From positions 558,001 to 622,000 of the forward strand of contig NZ_JAVSJA010000001.1 in assembly GCF_032027425.1 (NCBI RefSeq): a stretch of 64,000 nt of DNA. Reading direction: 5' to 3'. The notes under the pieces were generated by a model. That model saw nothing but the letters and a program-made list of their open reading frames with translations. It was not told the origin of the DNA and made no database searches. The translations under genes were made by a program, and so were the position numbers. Origin of the DNA: Microcystis wesenbergii NRERC-220. Lineage in GTDB: Bacteria; Cyanobacteriota; Cyanobacteriia; Cyanobacteriales; Microcystaceae. This document shows positions 27,238-36,421 of the stretch, in pieces; within the stretch, counting starts at the first letter, position 1, and each line of letters opens with the position of its first letter.

Positions 27238-28860
27238 TTATTTATTTATTCTAGGAAAGTTCTTAGGATAAATTTTAGCATAAACTAGACTAGCTTTTTC
27301 AGCTAATACTTGAATTTCATATTCGGAAGATAAATTATCAAAATCTTCTTTACTCATAATAATTTCATGATTTTTATCGCTATTGACGGCAGTTTTAAGT
27401 TCTTCAGCACTCCTCACCCACCAAACCGGTCTATTACTATAAAATAAGGCACTGGGATGATTAAGACTAGCAGATAACTTAGCAATTATTAAGGGATTTT
27501 TCTTATTCTTACTAAAATCCCCTTGCCCTGCCACTTGTGCTAAAGCAGCTAGGGGAGTTACTCTTGCAGTATAAAGTCCTCTAACTTCTCTGATTCCAGA
27601 AAAGACAAAAACCGCAAATAGTAAAATAGTCGCCGATTTAGGAGTAAGCCTTTTCAGTAAAATGAGAACAAGTAGAGTTGCCGCAATCACAAAACAGAAA
27701 ACTGCTACTATCTGTTTAACTGAAGGACTGATAATGCCAACAATTTTGAGAGGCGTTAAAGGAAAAATAACTAAAGCTACAGTTGCGATACTAATCAATA
27801 TCCACGAACGAGCAGTAGAAGAAGCTTGTGCCTTTTGAAATAAATAACCGATAAAAATTGCCAAAATCGGATAAAGGGGAAGAATATACCAGCTTAATTT
27901 GGTTGATACCAAACTATATAGACCAAAAACCACCAGAAAGAAAACGATTAGAATTCTTGACGAGCTATGGGGCTTTAAAGTATCTTTAACACTGACGATA
28001 AAGGCAAAAGGAATTAGATAAACCCAAGGAAAAAAGAATTTAATAACTGTTCGGAAATATGAGAGAAAGTCTCCACTGTTTCCCTCTAGGGGACGGGTTG
28101 CCCGTTCAATCACATGATAACCTAAGTATTTCCCCAAAAAAGCCTGTCCATGCTGTAGTAGCACTGTTAAATGCCAGGGAAGAATTATCAAAGTAGCCAA
28201 GACAATACTTTGCCAAAAATGCCTTGATTTAAAAGTAGTTAATAACTGTCTTTCAATCAACAGCGTTATCATAATGGCAGCTGGTGCAACAATGGCAGCA
28301 AAACCTTTAACCATAAAAGCCAAGGCACAAGCAGTACCAATAAAATACCACCATTTTTGATTGCCTTGGCGAAGATGAAGATAACCGTAAAGTGATAGAA
28401 ACAGAAAGAATGTCAACATCATATCGGTGGTACCAAACCGAGCAGAATGGACAAATTGATAACTTGCCAACAAAATCAACGAGGCAAAAACTCCTGCCCA
28501 ATATCCATAAACTTTTTTACCAATTAAATAGATAATAGCAATTAAGGCGACTCCCGATAAAGCCGAAGCGGCTCTTGCCCAAAATTCGTCAACCCCAAAT
28601 AATTGAAAAAAAGCAGCGGTTGACCACATAAATAGGGGGGGTTTATGAAACCAAGGCACATATCCGTAATGTAGAGTTATCCAGTCACCATTTTGTCCAA
28701 TCTCTTTGGAAATTTGTGCATATATAGCTTCATCCCAATCTTCTAAACTCCTCTGTCCTAATTTCCACAGCAAGATGATTGCCGATAGAGAAAATAGTAA
28801 CCAGAGAGTGGCATCTTTAAATTTCGATATAATGACTTGGATTTGCTCAGTTTTTACCAT
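27238..28860 (-). CDS. GT39/ArnT-like membrane glycosyltransferase
   Basis: 540 residues from the ATG at 28860 (MVKTEQIQVI); a TTG 13 codons upstream is less likely. About 11-12 membrane helices. The acidic catalytic motif near the first extracytoplasmic loop is DWDEAIYAQIS, followed by YVPWFHKPPLFMW and SARFGTTDMMLTF, the usual pattern of PMT/ArnT GT-C enzymes. These move a sugar from a polyprenyl phosphate onto lipid or protein outside the membrane. The C-terminal 80 residues form a soluble domain. It lies directly upstream of the broken membrane protein gene on the same strand, and the two may have worked in one surface-glycan pathway. Confidence 0.88.
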   Translation of the reverse strand: MVKTEQIQVIISKFKDATLWLLFSLSAIILLWKLGQRSLEDWDEAIYAQISKEIGQNGDWITLHYGYVPWFHKPPLFMWSTAAFFQLFGVDEFWARAASALSGVALIAIIYLIGKKVYGYWAGVFASLILLASYQFVHSARFGTTDMMLTFFLFLSLYGYLHLRQGNQKWWYFIGTACALAFMVKGFAAIVAPAAIMITLLIERQLLTTFKSRHFWQSIVLATLIILPWHLTVLLQHGQAFLGKYLGYHVIERATRPLEGNSGDFLSYFRTVIKFFFPWVYLIPFAFIVSVKDTLKPHSSSRILIVFFLVVFGLYSLVSTKLSWYILPLYPILAIFIGYLFQKAQASSTARSWILISIATVALVIFPLTPLKIVGIISPSVKQIVAVFCFVIAATLLVLILLKRLTPKSATILLFAVFVFSGIREVRGLYTARVTPLAALAQVAGQGDFSKNKKNPLIIAKLSASLNHPSALFYSNRPVWWVRSAEELKTAVNSDKNHEIIMSKEDFDNLSSEYEIQVLAEKASLVYAKIYPKNFPRINK

Positions 28861-29652
28861 GGAATTAAACAGACTAATTATTGTATTGAAGGAGCGCAAA
28901 TGGTAACAGTTTTTTCCAGTTCACAGCTTTTCTTCTTGATTCATGGCGGTTATTTATTTGATTATTTTCTTTCTGGTTTTAGGATAGTAGATCAAAATGA
29001 CATCCTCATGACAAAAGATTTTTGTGAGGTTAAAATGTCAAAAAAAATACCAAATCACTTTCCCTCAAGATTGCTCATCTAAGATGCCCATAAATTTCAG
29101 GTTAATCGGCCATGTTTTCTGGAAAGCCGAGAAGATTGCTTACACTAGGATAATCCTTGATATAAACCATCTCCTGGCTGGCAGAAAACCAGAGACATTC
29201 TACCAAGATGTTATCAAAAACTACCAGAATTGTAAAGTAAATTGACAAGCAGTGGCTACAACAAGCAAAAACCCTCCCCCCGATGACAGCGTTTCTCATC
29301 AAGATGAAGTATAACCTGATAGGGCATCGTCATCTCTTGCTGAATCGGGTGACGAAGACCTTTAATCGATATGCGTATCCGATTTATTATAGATTAAACC
29401 TCTTGCCTAATGAATTTTTGAGGGTTCAAAAACGGCAAAAATAAGGATTAAATGGCATAAAATCTGTAAATAGACCATTTAATTGATTATTATTCATTCT
29501 TGATTCTACTGACGACCGACGACCGACTCCTAATCCTAATCCTAACAACAATTTTTGATTTTTACCAGAGGTTTATTGATTAGGTGTTTCTGTTAAGATG
29601 TCTTTGGACAATGGTCTGCAGCTAATTTCAACGATACCCCACTGGGTTGCCA
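28861..29652. other. Gene-poor region with degenerate DNA and repeat B
   Basis: Several short frames occur here but none resembles a known protein. 29401-29575 is a copy of dispersed repeat B. The part 28990-29340 shows no clear coding pattern on either strand; it may be decayed gene or IS sequence that I cannot identify. The promoter for the methyltransferase fragment should lie near 29590-29650. Confidence 0.5.
29401..29575. repeat. Dispersed repeat B, copy 1
   Basis: Core words TCTTGCCTAATGAATTTTTG, AGGGTTCAAAAACG, CTGTAAATAGACCA and TAATTGATTATTATTCATTC, ending near ACAATTTTTGATTTTTA. The same order of words recurs at 32938-33105 and, in part, at 45238-45316 with continuation after 45536. 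A GACGACC heptamer run interrupts this copy at 29510-29526; copy 2 has CTGACTA in the same place. Confidence 0.8.
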
Positions 29653-30093
29653 ATGATGATCAAACGAATTCTTCTTATCGTCACCTGCCTAATGCTGCTT
29701 TGCTGTAGTTTCGGATTATTAAATTTTACCTACGATGCTTCAGTTTTAGCACAGCAGCAATATTATCAGATTCGCTCCCTTCATAGTCGCAATGGTATCG
29801 GTAAATTTTATCTAGGACGGGAAATCGCTAAATTTATGGGACACAAAGAAATGTTATGGTTAGAACGTCCTAGTCGCAGTTTCACAGAAAAAGCCGATGA
29901 TCTGATCACCGCACTACATTTAAAACCCACAGCCCCTGTGACAGATATCGGTGCGGGGACAGGTTATTTTAGTTTTCCTATCACGAATTTAGTAGAACAA
30001 GTCTTCGCTGTCCATGTGCAACCCGAAATCAGGGTTAGCGCATCTCAAACGCTATTGACAATTGCCCAATTTTGTGATCCGCTTGTTGTGTAG
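29653..30093 (+). pseudogene. SAM-dependent methyltransferase, C-terminally truncated
   Basis: Starts MMIKRILLIV with a signal peptide or lipoprotein-type leader, then YDASVLAQQQYYQIRSLHSR. The methyltransferase motif I (VTDIGAGTGYFSF) follows at about 98-110 and the strand-2 region FAVHVQPE at about 121-128. Homologous sequence ends near base 30028. The remaining codons are read from an inserted 200-bp element, and the downstream part of the Rossmann fold is missing. The product would be about 146 residues instead of the usual 250 or so, and should be inactive. Secreted methyltransferases of this type are of unknown substrate. Confidence 0.75.
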
Positions 30094-30235
30094 GCATTTC
30101 AAGTGATACCAGTCAATCAGAATAGTTACGAACTCGACCGGAGATGGCAAATTCTCCTCAAATATGCCTGAATCGCCCTCTGGGTAGGCAACCCAGATAA
30201 AGTTCATTTTGTCAAGGATTATTGAGATGCGTTTG
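30035..30235. mobile_element. About 200-bp inverted-repeat element (putative MITE)
   Basis: The two ends share CGCATCTCAA, a 5-base spacer, then (A/C)TTGACAA in opposite orientation: 30039-30062 on the left, complement of about 30208-30231 on the right. The interior has no convincing protein. The left end joins the truncated methyltransferase and the right end abuts the next gene, so insertion was accompanied by a deletion. No clear target duplication; the exact ends are uncertain by a few bases. Confidence 0.6.
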
Positions 30236-30249
30236 CTTTGCTTCTGAGT

Positions 30250-30933
30250 ATGAATTTTATCTGCAATCACCCCTCGATCGAGCATTGCTTAAAACAACAA
30301 TTAATTAATATTTTTCCAGAAAACAACCATAAATTAACTTTATATCGTTGCTCAAAAACTGATAGTATTCTCTATCGTTCACCTCTGTTTTATTATTTTA
30401 CGCCCGCTCAATGTCAAACCATATTTAACCATTTAATCGCCCTTTTTCCGCAAATTCAGCTTAAAGAAGGATGGCTAGAATTATTATTAGATCAACAATT
30501 TTTGTCCTTTTGGTTACTGAAACTAAACGATTTAATCGATAAGTTTTTCTCTGATCAGCTTCCTCTCCATCCCGAAGGAGAATTTTTCTTTTTATTTCAA
30601 TATACCCACGCTCGCTATTCTAGTTTGTTCCAACTGCTCAATAGGGAAAAAATTAGATTAACCGAGCCAGAACTATTATCCTGGCATCATCCCGCCGAAA
30701 TAGCCTTAATCCTGCAAATTTTAACCGTTTGTGATTGTTGGGAAGGCCAGAAACTCTATCCCTTAACCGCAAATTTTTGCGAAGCGATGCTCAATTTTGA
30801 GCGTAACTGTCGCATTATCGGAGAATCGTCCCCAATTCAGCGATCGAGATTAATCCTGATTAGCGTCAGTCAAAAACTACTTAACCGTCTTCTCCGTCAA
30901 AAATGGCAACTGCTACCGTTGACGGAACTATAA
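30250..30933 (+). CDS. Stand-alone DALR anticodon-binding domain protein
   Basis: About 227 residues, starting MNFICNHPSIEHCL. The C-terminal 110 residues match the DALR domain of arginyl-tRNA synthetase: FLFQYTHARYSSLFQLL (for the usual VQYAHARICSILR), HHPAEIALILQIL, and NFERNCRIIG...SRLILISVSQKLLNRLL. There is no catalytic domain (no HIGH or KMSKS motif). It might bind tRNA or be a regulator; cyanobacteria carry such proteins apart from argS. The start lies 14 bases from the end of the inserted element, so the 5' end may be shortened and its promoter replaced. Confidence 0.72.
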   Translation: MNFICNHPSIEHCLKQQLINIFPENNHKLTLYRCSKTDSILYRSPLFYYFTPAQCQTIFNHLIALFPQIQLKEGWLELLLDQQFLSFWLLKLNDLIDKFFSDQLPLHPEGEFFFLFQYTHARYSSLFQLLNREKIRLTEPELLSWHHPAEIALILQILTVCDCWEGQKLYPLTANFCEAMLNFERNCRIIGESSPIQRSRLILISVSQKLLNRLLRQKWQLLPLTEL

Positions 30934-31014
30934 AAATATTAACTTTTGTGAATTGAGTGGACAAAATCACTAGCTTATGATAGATTTTAATTAGTGTGAG
31001 GAGCGAGCCAGAAT

Positions 31015-31053
31015 AGAGAGCCGAGACGAAACATGGACAGTCGCCGGCTCTCT
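31015..31053. terminator. Hairpin terminator between converging genes
   Basis: A perfect 9-bp stem AGAGAGCCG (31015-31023) and CGGCTCTCT (31045-31053), followed by TTCTG on the plus strand. It lies between the stops of two convergent genes and could end transcription from either side. Confidence 0.65.
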
Positions 31054-31062
31054 TTCTGTTGT

Positions 31063-31893
31063 TCAGGAATTATCTTTTTCTTGGCGATATTTAATAAAAG
31101 TGGGCAAATCGACCCGAAAAGAGGAATATTTCGGGGAAGGAGAGATGACAGGTGCGGGCCAATCCCTGTCTTTCTTATTTAAGGATTCTACTGGCTCAAT
31201 TGTCTCTAATTCCGCTAAAAACTCATCGATGGGAGCCACTTCATCGCTTTCTTGATTCTCTGTCTGAGACCAAGGCTCGATCGCGGCTGCCTTGGCGACA
31301 ATGGCTAAATCCGGGGCAGAATTGCGATCGCTACCGCCCTGGAAATACTGGGCCAAGGCCGCTTTATACTGGAGGGTGTAGCGTTGCTGACGTTGGAGAC
31401 GGGTGCGTAATTCCTGCAATTGCTGGTCATAGTTGCACAGTTTTTGGCTTTTTTCCTGATAACTTTCCTGAATTAAGGCACATTCTCGCTCTAAACGGGC
31501 TAATTGTTGGCGCGTGCGGGTCAATTCTGCGGTCAAATTGGCAATAATCATCGGTTGCCGTTGTTCTGCTTGACGATACTGTTCGATTTCTCCTAAAGCT
31601 CGCTGTAATTGTTGCTTTTCGTATTGCAGTTCCTCGTTTTGCTGCTGGATTAGGGTATCACAACTTTGCAAGCGACGATGTTGCTCGGCTAACCGCGATC
31701 GCAGTTCCGCGAGAGCTTGCTCCCGTCGCCAGATCTCCGCTTGTAATTCTTGATTTTGTTGACGTAAATGAGAGGATAGAGCCGGCCAATCTGTCTCATC
31801 TGTTGATTGACTCTCATGCTCGACAATTTCAGCAGTGATGACAGTATCCGCATGGGTGAGATGATCGAGGTACAGGTCGGAATTATCGTTCAT
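31063..31893 (-). CDS. Coiled-coil protein, hypothetical
   Basis: 276 residues from the ATG at 31893 (MNDNSDLYLDHL); upstream in-frame codons would need TTG. Residues about 40-180 form one long coiled coil rich in Gln, Glu, Arg and Leu (LRSRLAEQHRRLQSC, QLQRALGEIEQYRQAE, QLARLERECALIQ). The C-terminal 90 residues are less ordered, with acidic patches and the conserved-looking end KYSSFRVDLPTFIKYR. No signal peptide. I recognise this as a conserved type of cyanobacterial hypothetical, without known function. It may be structural or scaffolding. Confidence 0.75.
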   Translation of the reverse strand: MNDNSDLYLDHLTHADTVITAEIVEHESQSTDETDWPALSSHLRQQNQELQAEIWRREQALAELRSRLAEQHRRLQSCDTLIQQQNEELQYEKQQLQRALGEIEQYRQAEQRQPMIIANLTAELTRTRQQLARLERECALIQESYQEKSQKLCNYDQQLQELRTRLQRQQRYTLQYKAALAQYFQGGSDRNSAPDLAIVAKAAAIEPWSQTENQESDEVAPIDEFLAELETIEPVESLNKKDRDWPAPVISPSPKYSSFRVDLPTFIKYRQEKDNS

Positions 31894-32348
31894 AAAAGCC
31901 AAAGGATGAGGAAACCTAGAAGTTTAGAGACGTTAAAAGCCTTCTATCGTTCCAAAAAAAAATGGGAACCGCATTGTTAGAGACTGCCGCGCGGTTCCAC
32001 TGCCGATCCTTAAGAGGAGAACACTATAAATAACCATAAGCTTATTAGGAATTTTTGTCAATACTTAATGAAAATTTTTTTCAATAAGTTGGGGGAGAGG
32101 GGAATCGACTAATTCCTAGATAGGGTTGGCTGAATAAATCTAAAAACCTTGTTGAGTAAAACTTTTAGACTTTTTTACCATCAAAAAGTGCCAGCCATAA
32201 AACCCCACACCCCACACCCCACACCCCACCCCCACGAAAAACTTTTTGCCGCAAACCCTAGATATCTATTGATACAAGCACCGGTCGAGCGGGTTAGCGG
32301 CTTGATGTGCTTCAATAATCCTATAGTTTTTATTTTCCTTGTCCTACT
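31894..32348. other. Intergenic region containing MITE copy 2
   Basis: No gene. A hairpin AACCGC...GCGGTTCC is at about 31967-31999. MITE family A copy 2 is at 32122-32259. The final 90 bases must hold the promoter of the 32349 gene. Confidence 0.6.
32122..32259. mobile_element. MITE family A, copy 2 (138 bp, TSD AGAT)
   Basis: Begins AGGGTTGGCTGAATAAATC and ends TTTTTGCCGCAAACCCT. The direct repeats AGAT flank it at 32118-32121 and 32260-32263. Inside are the same AAAAAGTGCCAGCC word as copy 1 and four CCCCACA heptamers. It is 100 bp shorter than copy 1 because the middle part is missing. Confidence 0.9.
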
Positions 32349-32843
32349 ATGCCACGTCCCCCAAAGAAAACCCCTAGCACCCCTGAACCCCCCGAAGAGC
32401 CAATTAAAGCCACTCCTCCCCTACAACCTCTACAAATTATTAAAAAGGGTTCTAGGGCTGCAGTACCCCCGAAACCCCCGGAAACCCCTCCAGAAATAAT
32501 TGAGGAAAAACCAGCCGCGGAAACGGTAAAATCAGTCAGTAGCGAGATAAAATCTCCCCTCCGTCCCCGTTCCGATTCGGCTCCTCTATTCCGAAAACCG
32601 ATTCCCAAAGCAGAAATTCCCGTCATCGAAAAAGCGACGGGAGCCAATGGCGAAGTATTTAATCTGACCGATTCTGTCTTCATTACCGAACCTTTTGGTA
32701 CTCGTATTCCTGCTATTATTGATAGTTTTTATGCTGATGATCAAGGCGAAATCTGGGCGCGACTCAAACCGGTGGAAGTTAATCCCGATTGTCGCTGGGA
32801 ACAGGCCTGCATTCGCTCTCAGGGTTTGGTAAAGGCCGAGTAA
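32349..32843 (+). CDS. Proline-rich hypothetical protein
   Basis: 164 residues. The first 85 are dominated by Pro, Lys, Glu and Ser (PPKKTPSTPEPPEEP, then VPPKPPETPPEIIEE), and probably disordered. The last 75 form a compact domain: GEVFNLTDSVFITEPFGTRIPAIIDSFY, DDQGEIWARLKP, then DCRWEQACIRSQGLV. No signal or membrane segment. A conserved cyanobacterial hypothetical of unknown role in my reading. The ATG at 32349 lies 89 bases after the MITE. Confidence 0.7.
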   Translation: MPRPPKKTPSTPEPPEEPIKATPPLQPLQIIKKGSRAAVPPKPPETPPEIIEEKPAAETVKSVSSEIKSPLRPRSDSAPLFRKPIPKAEIPVIEKATGANGEVFNLTDSVFITEPFGTRIPAIIDSFYADDQGEIWARLKPVEVNPDCRWEQACIRSQGLVKAE

Positions 32844-32845
32844 GA

Positions 32846-32890
32846 CAGTTATCAGTTATCAGTTATCAGTTATCAGTTATCAGTTATCAG
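32846..32890. repeat. Heptamer array (CAGTTAT)6
   Basis: Six perfect tandem copies of CAGTTAT plus CAG, starting right after the stop codon of the preceding gene. This belongs to the short tandemly repeated heptanucleotide class (STRR) known from cyanobacteria. Confidence 0.93.
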
Positions 32891-32937
32891 ATTTGAGTTT
32901 TAAGTGTGCAGTATTAACAAGTAATTTAGATAATATC

Positions 32938-33105
32938 TCTTGCCTAGTTAATTTTTGAGGGTTCAAAAACGTCAAAAATAACGATTAAATTGCCTAATAT
33001 CTGTAAATAGACCACTTAATTGATTATTATTCATTCTTAATTCTCCTGACTACTGACTACTGCCTCCTAACCAACCAAGACAATTTTTGATTTTTAGAAG
33101 AGGTC
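32938..33105. repeat. Dispersed repeat B, copy 2
   Basis: TCTTGCCTAGTTAATTTTTG, AGGGTTCAAAAACG, CTGTAAATAGACCA and TTGATTATTATTCATTCTTA occur in the same order as in copy 1. The internal heptamer words differ: CTGACTACTGACTACTG instead of GACGACCGACGACC. No coding capacity. Confidence 0.82.
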
Positions 33106-33253
33106 TGATGATTTGGCCTTCTCAAAAGGTTTATTGATCAAGGCTATGGTATGATTAAAGGTAGTTTGTCAGACTATGATATTTTTCATGATAATCTGTT
33201 TTTATCTGATATCATGTTGAGAAAAATTCACTCTCTAAATTTGGGTTTAAATT

Positions 33254-33844
33254 ATGATAACTACATTCATTGAACGGGAAGCAGAACCAATTTTAATTAA
33301 TGACTTAACCTGGAGAGAATTTAAAGCTGTTGAACAGCTAATCGAGCGCCCAGGGTTAAGGTTATCTTTTTTAGATGGAGTTTTGGAGATTAGAAAAATG
33401 CCAGGGAAAAAACACGAAACTATCAAAGAACGTATTGGTGCTTTACTAGAAATTTATTTAGAATTTTTGGGATTAGATTTTACTCCTACTGGTTCTGTCA
33501 CCTTAGAAAATGAATTTGAAAAGGTTAAAAGAGAAGGTGATAAATCCTATGAATTGGGAGCCAATAGAAAACATCCTGATTTAGTGATTGAGGTGGTTGT
33601 TAGTAGTGGAGGAATTAATAAACTGGAAGCATACAAACGGTTACAAATTCCCGAAGTTTGGTTTTGGATGAATGATGAGTTATTGTTTTATAGTTTAGGA
33701 AATGAGGGATATAAAGCTGTTAGTAAATCGCAACTTTTACCGAGTTTAGATGTAGGTTTATTGATGCGTTGTATTAATACAGAAAATCATGCTCAAGCCC
33801 TGCGGGAATTTAGAGCAGGGATAAAAATTATTGAATCAACATAA
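33254..33844 (+). CDS. Uma2-family PD-(D/E)XK nuclease-like protein
   Basis: 196 residues. The Uma2 (DUF820) fold is recognisable: LTWREFKAVEQLIE, FLDGVLEIRKMPGKKHE, then the PD-(D/E)XK-type core HPDLVIEVVVSSGGINKLEAY and the following IPEVWFW. The Asp of HPDL and Glu of IEV are the usual acidic pair, with Lys in NKLEAY nearby. These proteins occur in dozens of copies in cyanobacteria; their substrate is unknown and many are thought to be linked to mobile DNA. The gene is AT-rich and lies among repeats. Confidence 0.9.
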   Translation: MITTFIEREAEPILINDLTWREFKAVEQLIERPGLRLSFLDGVLEIRKMPGKKHETIKERIGALLEIYLEFLGLDFTPTGSVTLENEFEKVKREGDKSYELGANRKHPDLVIEVVVSSGGINKLEAYKRLQIPEVWFWMNDELLFYSLGNEGYKAVSKSQLLPSLDVGLLMRCINTENHAQALREFRAGIKIIEST

Positions 33845-33884
33845 CCATATAAAATGCTGATTTTTTCCGCCTATCTAAAGATTA

Positions 33885-34048
33885 TGGGTTAACTTAACAG
33901 TTGCAGAATGCCAAGAATTAAATTCTCAATATTCTATCAAAAGGGAACAAGTTTTTAACCGTTTCATCGCCTCCGTATTATTAGAAGAAAGACGAGCAGG
34001 TAATATTCCTGCTTGGGAAGGAATTAGGATTATAAGAGAAAGGATTTA
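33885..34048 (+). pseudogene. Short orphan reading frame, probable gene remnant
   Basis: Without a start codon, the frame reads NLTVAECQELNSQYSIKREQ, then FNRFIASVLLEERRAGNIP and AWEGIRIIRERI before the stop. Amino-acid composition and pattern look like real protein, but there is no ATG/GTG and an in-frame stop just upstream. It may be the tail of a lost gene. I do not recognise the family. Confidence 0.35.
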
Positions 34049-34104
34049 ATAGCGATATTAATCCTTTAAAAGACAGTATTTTTTTTGAAAATGCTCTCAT
34101 TTCA

Positions 34105-35307
34105 TCAACTCAATAACCAGTCTAGATGATACTGTAAACATTGCTTGAGGTCGTAGCGTTGCTTGATAGTTTCCCTGGCATTTAAACGCAGATTTTGCCA
34201 ACCCTGGGGATAATCTAACACTTCATCCACGCGATCGGCTATTTGTTGGGGAGAAAAGAAATCCACTAATAAACCATTTTCCCCATCAGTAATTAATTCT
34301 CGCACGGGGGGAGTATCGGAACCAATCACGACGCAACCCATGGCCATAGCCTCTAACATTGACCAGGACAGCACAAAAGGACGAGTAAGATAGATATGGG
34401 CGGCCGATGCCTGTAAAACCTGTTTATATTGACCGTAGGGCAGAGAACCGGTAAAATGCACCCGGGATAAATCCAAAGAAAGGCTTTCTAACATCAATTG
34501 TTTATAGGTTTTGCCGTCCGGTAGAGTTTTCCCATAAGCAACCCGATCCTCCCCGACAATCACCACATGACAGTTAGGCCGACGGGCTAAAATTAGGGAA
34601 ACAGCCGTCATAAATTGGGGAAAACCGCGATAGGGTTCCATTCCCCGGGTTGCATAGGTGACAATCTCCTTAACACCGGATAAATCTAAACCTATCTCTG
34701 GAATCACTAACTGCACATCGGGACGGGGACAGAAATAGTCCGTATCGATGCCATCGTGTAAAACCGTCAGTTTCGAGTGAAATTCGGGGGGAAATTGTTG
34801 TTTTTGCCAGATAGTCGGCGATAAACCTCGATCGCAACTGACCAGATCGATCAGGATTGGCGCATTTTTAATTCTAATCCGGGCCTCGGCATCAGCATTA
34901 AGGGGATCCTCTGGATCAAAATCAGCATCGGAACCATGGGCATGATAAAACCATTCAAAATAGGCTAAAAACTTAGTTTTCGGGAAAATATCCTTGATAA
35001 ATAGACCCGGCCCCCAGCCAGAATGTGCATAGACAATATCGGGATAAAATCCTTGATTTTTCAGTTGTTGGCAAACAGCATAAACCGCTTGACCTTGTAA
35101 AACCGCACTTTCAAGGGGACGGACATAATGATGGGTTTGGGGAGAAACAGCGCGACTTTCCTTGTAAATAAATTTTTTTACCCCCGCTATCTCTCCCTCT
35201 TGCCTGGTAGTGCCGAAAATAACTTGATTTCGGGGTTCTTGAGCTAAAACCGTGCTTAAATGGCGAAATTGGGCGGGAAAATTGGCATGAAGGAATAAAA
35301 ATTTCAT
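34105..35307 (-). CDS. GT4-type glycosyltransferase
   Basis: 400 residues, two Rossmann-like domains (GT-B). The N-terminal acceptor domain starts MKFLFLHANFPAQFRHL. The C-terminal donor-binding domain has the GT4 glycogen-synthase-like order: YATRGMEPYRGFPQFM, VVIVGED, VHFTGSLPYGQYKQVL, and the EX7E region RPFVLSWSMLEAMAMGC with DTPPVRELI. It transfers a sugar from a nucleotide donor, probably to a cell-surface glycan. Specificity is not visible. The stop of this gene faces a repeat-bearing spacer; aroC lies 13 bases upstream on the same strand. Confidence 0.92.
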   Translation of the reverse strand: MKFLFLHANFPAQFRHLSTVLAQEPRNQVIFGTTRQEGEIAGVKKFIYKESRAVSPQTHHYVRPLESAVLQGQAVYAVCQQLKNQGFYPDIVYAHSGWGPGLFIKDIFPKTKFLAYFEWFYHAHGSDADFDPEDPLNADAEARIRIKNAPILIDLVSCDRGLSPTIWQKQQFPPEFHSKLTVLHDGIDTDYFCPRPDVQLVIPEIGLDLSGVKEIVTYATRGMEPYRGFPQFMTAVSLILARRPNCHVVIVGEDRVAYGKTLPDGKTYKQLMLESLSLDLSRVHFTGSLPYGQYKQVLQASAAHIYLTRPFVLSWSMLEAMAMGCVVIGSDTPPVRELITDGENGLLVDFFSPQQIADRVDEVLDYPQGWQNLRLNARETIKQRYDLKQCLQYHLDWLLS

Positions 35308-35320
35308 CGCGGGTAAAGGT

Positions 35321-36421
35321 TTAGAAAAAGCGATCGCTAATCGTACATTGTCCCTGAAAACGGAGCAGATGATCGCATAATACCAAAGCCATCATCGCTT
35401 CCACCATGGGGACCGCTCGGGGTAAAACACAAGGATCGTGTCTTCCTTTGGCTGCCAGGGTGGTTTCTTCCCCGGTGCGCGTCACGGTTTTTTGTTCTTT
35501 ACCGATAGTCGCAGTGGGTTTAAAAGCGGTGCGGATAATAATATTTTCGCCGTTACTGATTCCTCCTTGGATGCCTCCCGAACGATTGCTAGTGGTGCGA
35601 ATTTCCCCGTTATCATCGATAAAATACTCGTCATTGTGTTCGCTGCCGGTTAAGAAGGTTCCCGCGAATCCCGATCCGATTTCAAATCCCTTACTCGCGG
35701 GTAAGGACATCATCCCCTTAGCTAAATCGGCTTCTAGCTTATCAAAAACGGGTTCTCCTAGACCTTTCGGCACATTTCTGGCTACACATTCCACCACACC
35801 GCCGATCGAGTCTTTATTCAGGCGAATTTGGTCGATCAGGGCGATCATTTGGGCGGCCGTTTCCTCGTTGGGACAACGCACTATATTACTTTCCACCTCG
35901 TCGAGGGTGACGGTGTTGGGGTCGATGATTGCCTCAATATCTTTAATTCGCTTCACATAACCGATAATCTCGACATTATAGACAGATTTAAGGATTTTTT
36001 TAGCGATCGCTGCTGCGGCCACCCGGCCGATGGTTTCTCGGGCCGAAGATCTGCCTCCTCCTTTCCAGTTGCGAATGCCGTATTTTGCTTCGTAGGTGGC
36101 ATCCCCATGGGAAGGTCGGAATTTCTCGGCCATTTCGTTGTAATCTTGCGAGCGAGCATCCTGATTCCGCACTAAAATAGCGATCGGTGTACCGAGGGTT
36201 TTGCCTTCAAAAACGCCCGAAATTATCTCACAAATGTCATTTTCCCGACGCGGGGTCACGATTCTGCTTTGTCCCGGTTTGCGACGGTCTAAATCGATTT
36301 GAATCTCCTCTTCGGAAATTTCTAAGCGCGGAGGACAACCATCGATAACCACTCCTACCCCACCCCCGTGAGATTCTCCAAAAGTGGAAACCCGAAATAG
36401 TCGTCCGAAAGTGTTACCCAT
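35321..36421 (-). CDS. aroC: Chorismate synthase
   Basis: 366 residues, full length. Catalyses the last shikimate step, removing phosphate from 5-enolpyruvylshikimate 3-phosphate to form chorismate, using reduced flavin as a catalytic cofactor. Signatures: [18 protein letters not shown] at the N-terminus, [10 protein letters not shown]-like block ([13 protein letters not shown]), [19 protein letters not shown], and the C-terminal [18 protein letters not shown]. It feeds the aromatic amino acids, quinones and folate. The GT4 gene begins 13 bases after its stop, so the two are probably co-transcribed. Confidence 0.98.
   Translation of the reverse strand: MGNTFGRLFRVSTFGESHGGGVGVVIDGCPPRLEISEEEIQIDLDRRKPGQSRIVTPRRENDICEIISGVFEGKTLGTPIAILVRNQDARSQDYNEMAEKFRPSHGDATYEAKYGIRNWKGGGRSSARETIGRVAAAAIAKKILKSVYNVEIIGYVKRIKDIEAIIDPNTVTLDEVESNIVRCPNEETAAQMIALIDQIRLNKDSIGGVVECVARNVPKGLGEPVFDKLEADLAKGMMSLPASKGFEIGSGFAGTFLTGSEHNDEYFIDDNGEIRTTSNRSGGIQGGISNGENIIIRTAFKPTATIGKEQKTVTRTGEETTLAAKGRHDPCVLPRAVPMVEAMMALVLCDHLLRFQGQCTISDRFF

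Noticed and set aside
29024-29302. Short frames on both strands between the GT39 gene and the methyltransferase fragment
   Set aside because: No ribosome site or homology that I can recognise; one strand likely degenerate DNA.
35406-36175. Long plus-strand frames opposite aroC
   Set aside because: Antisense to a fully conserved chorismate synthase gene; no family likeness.
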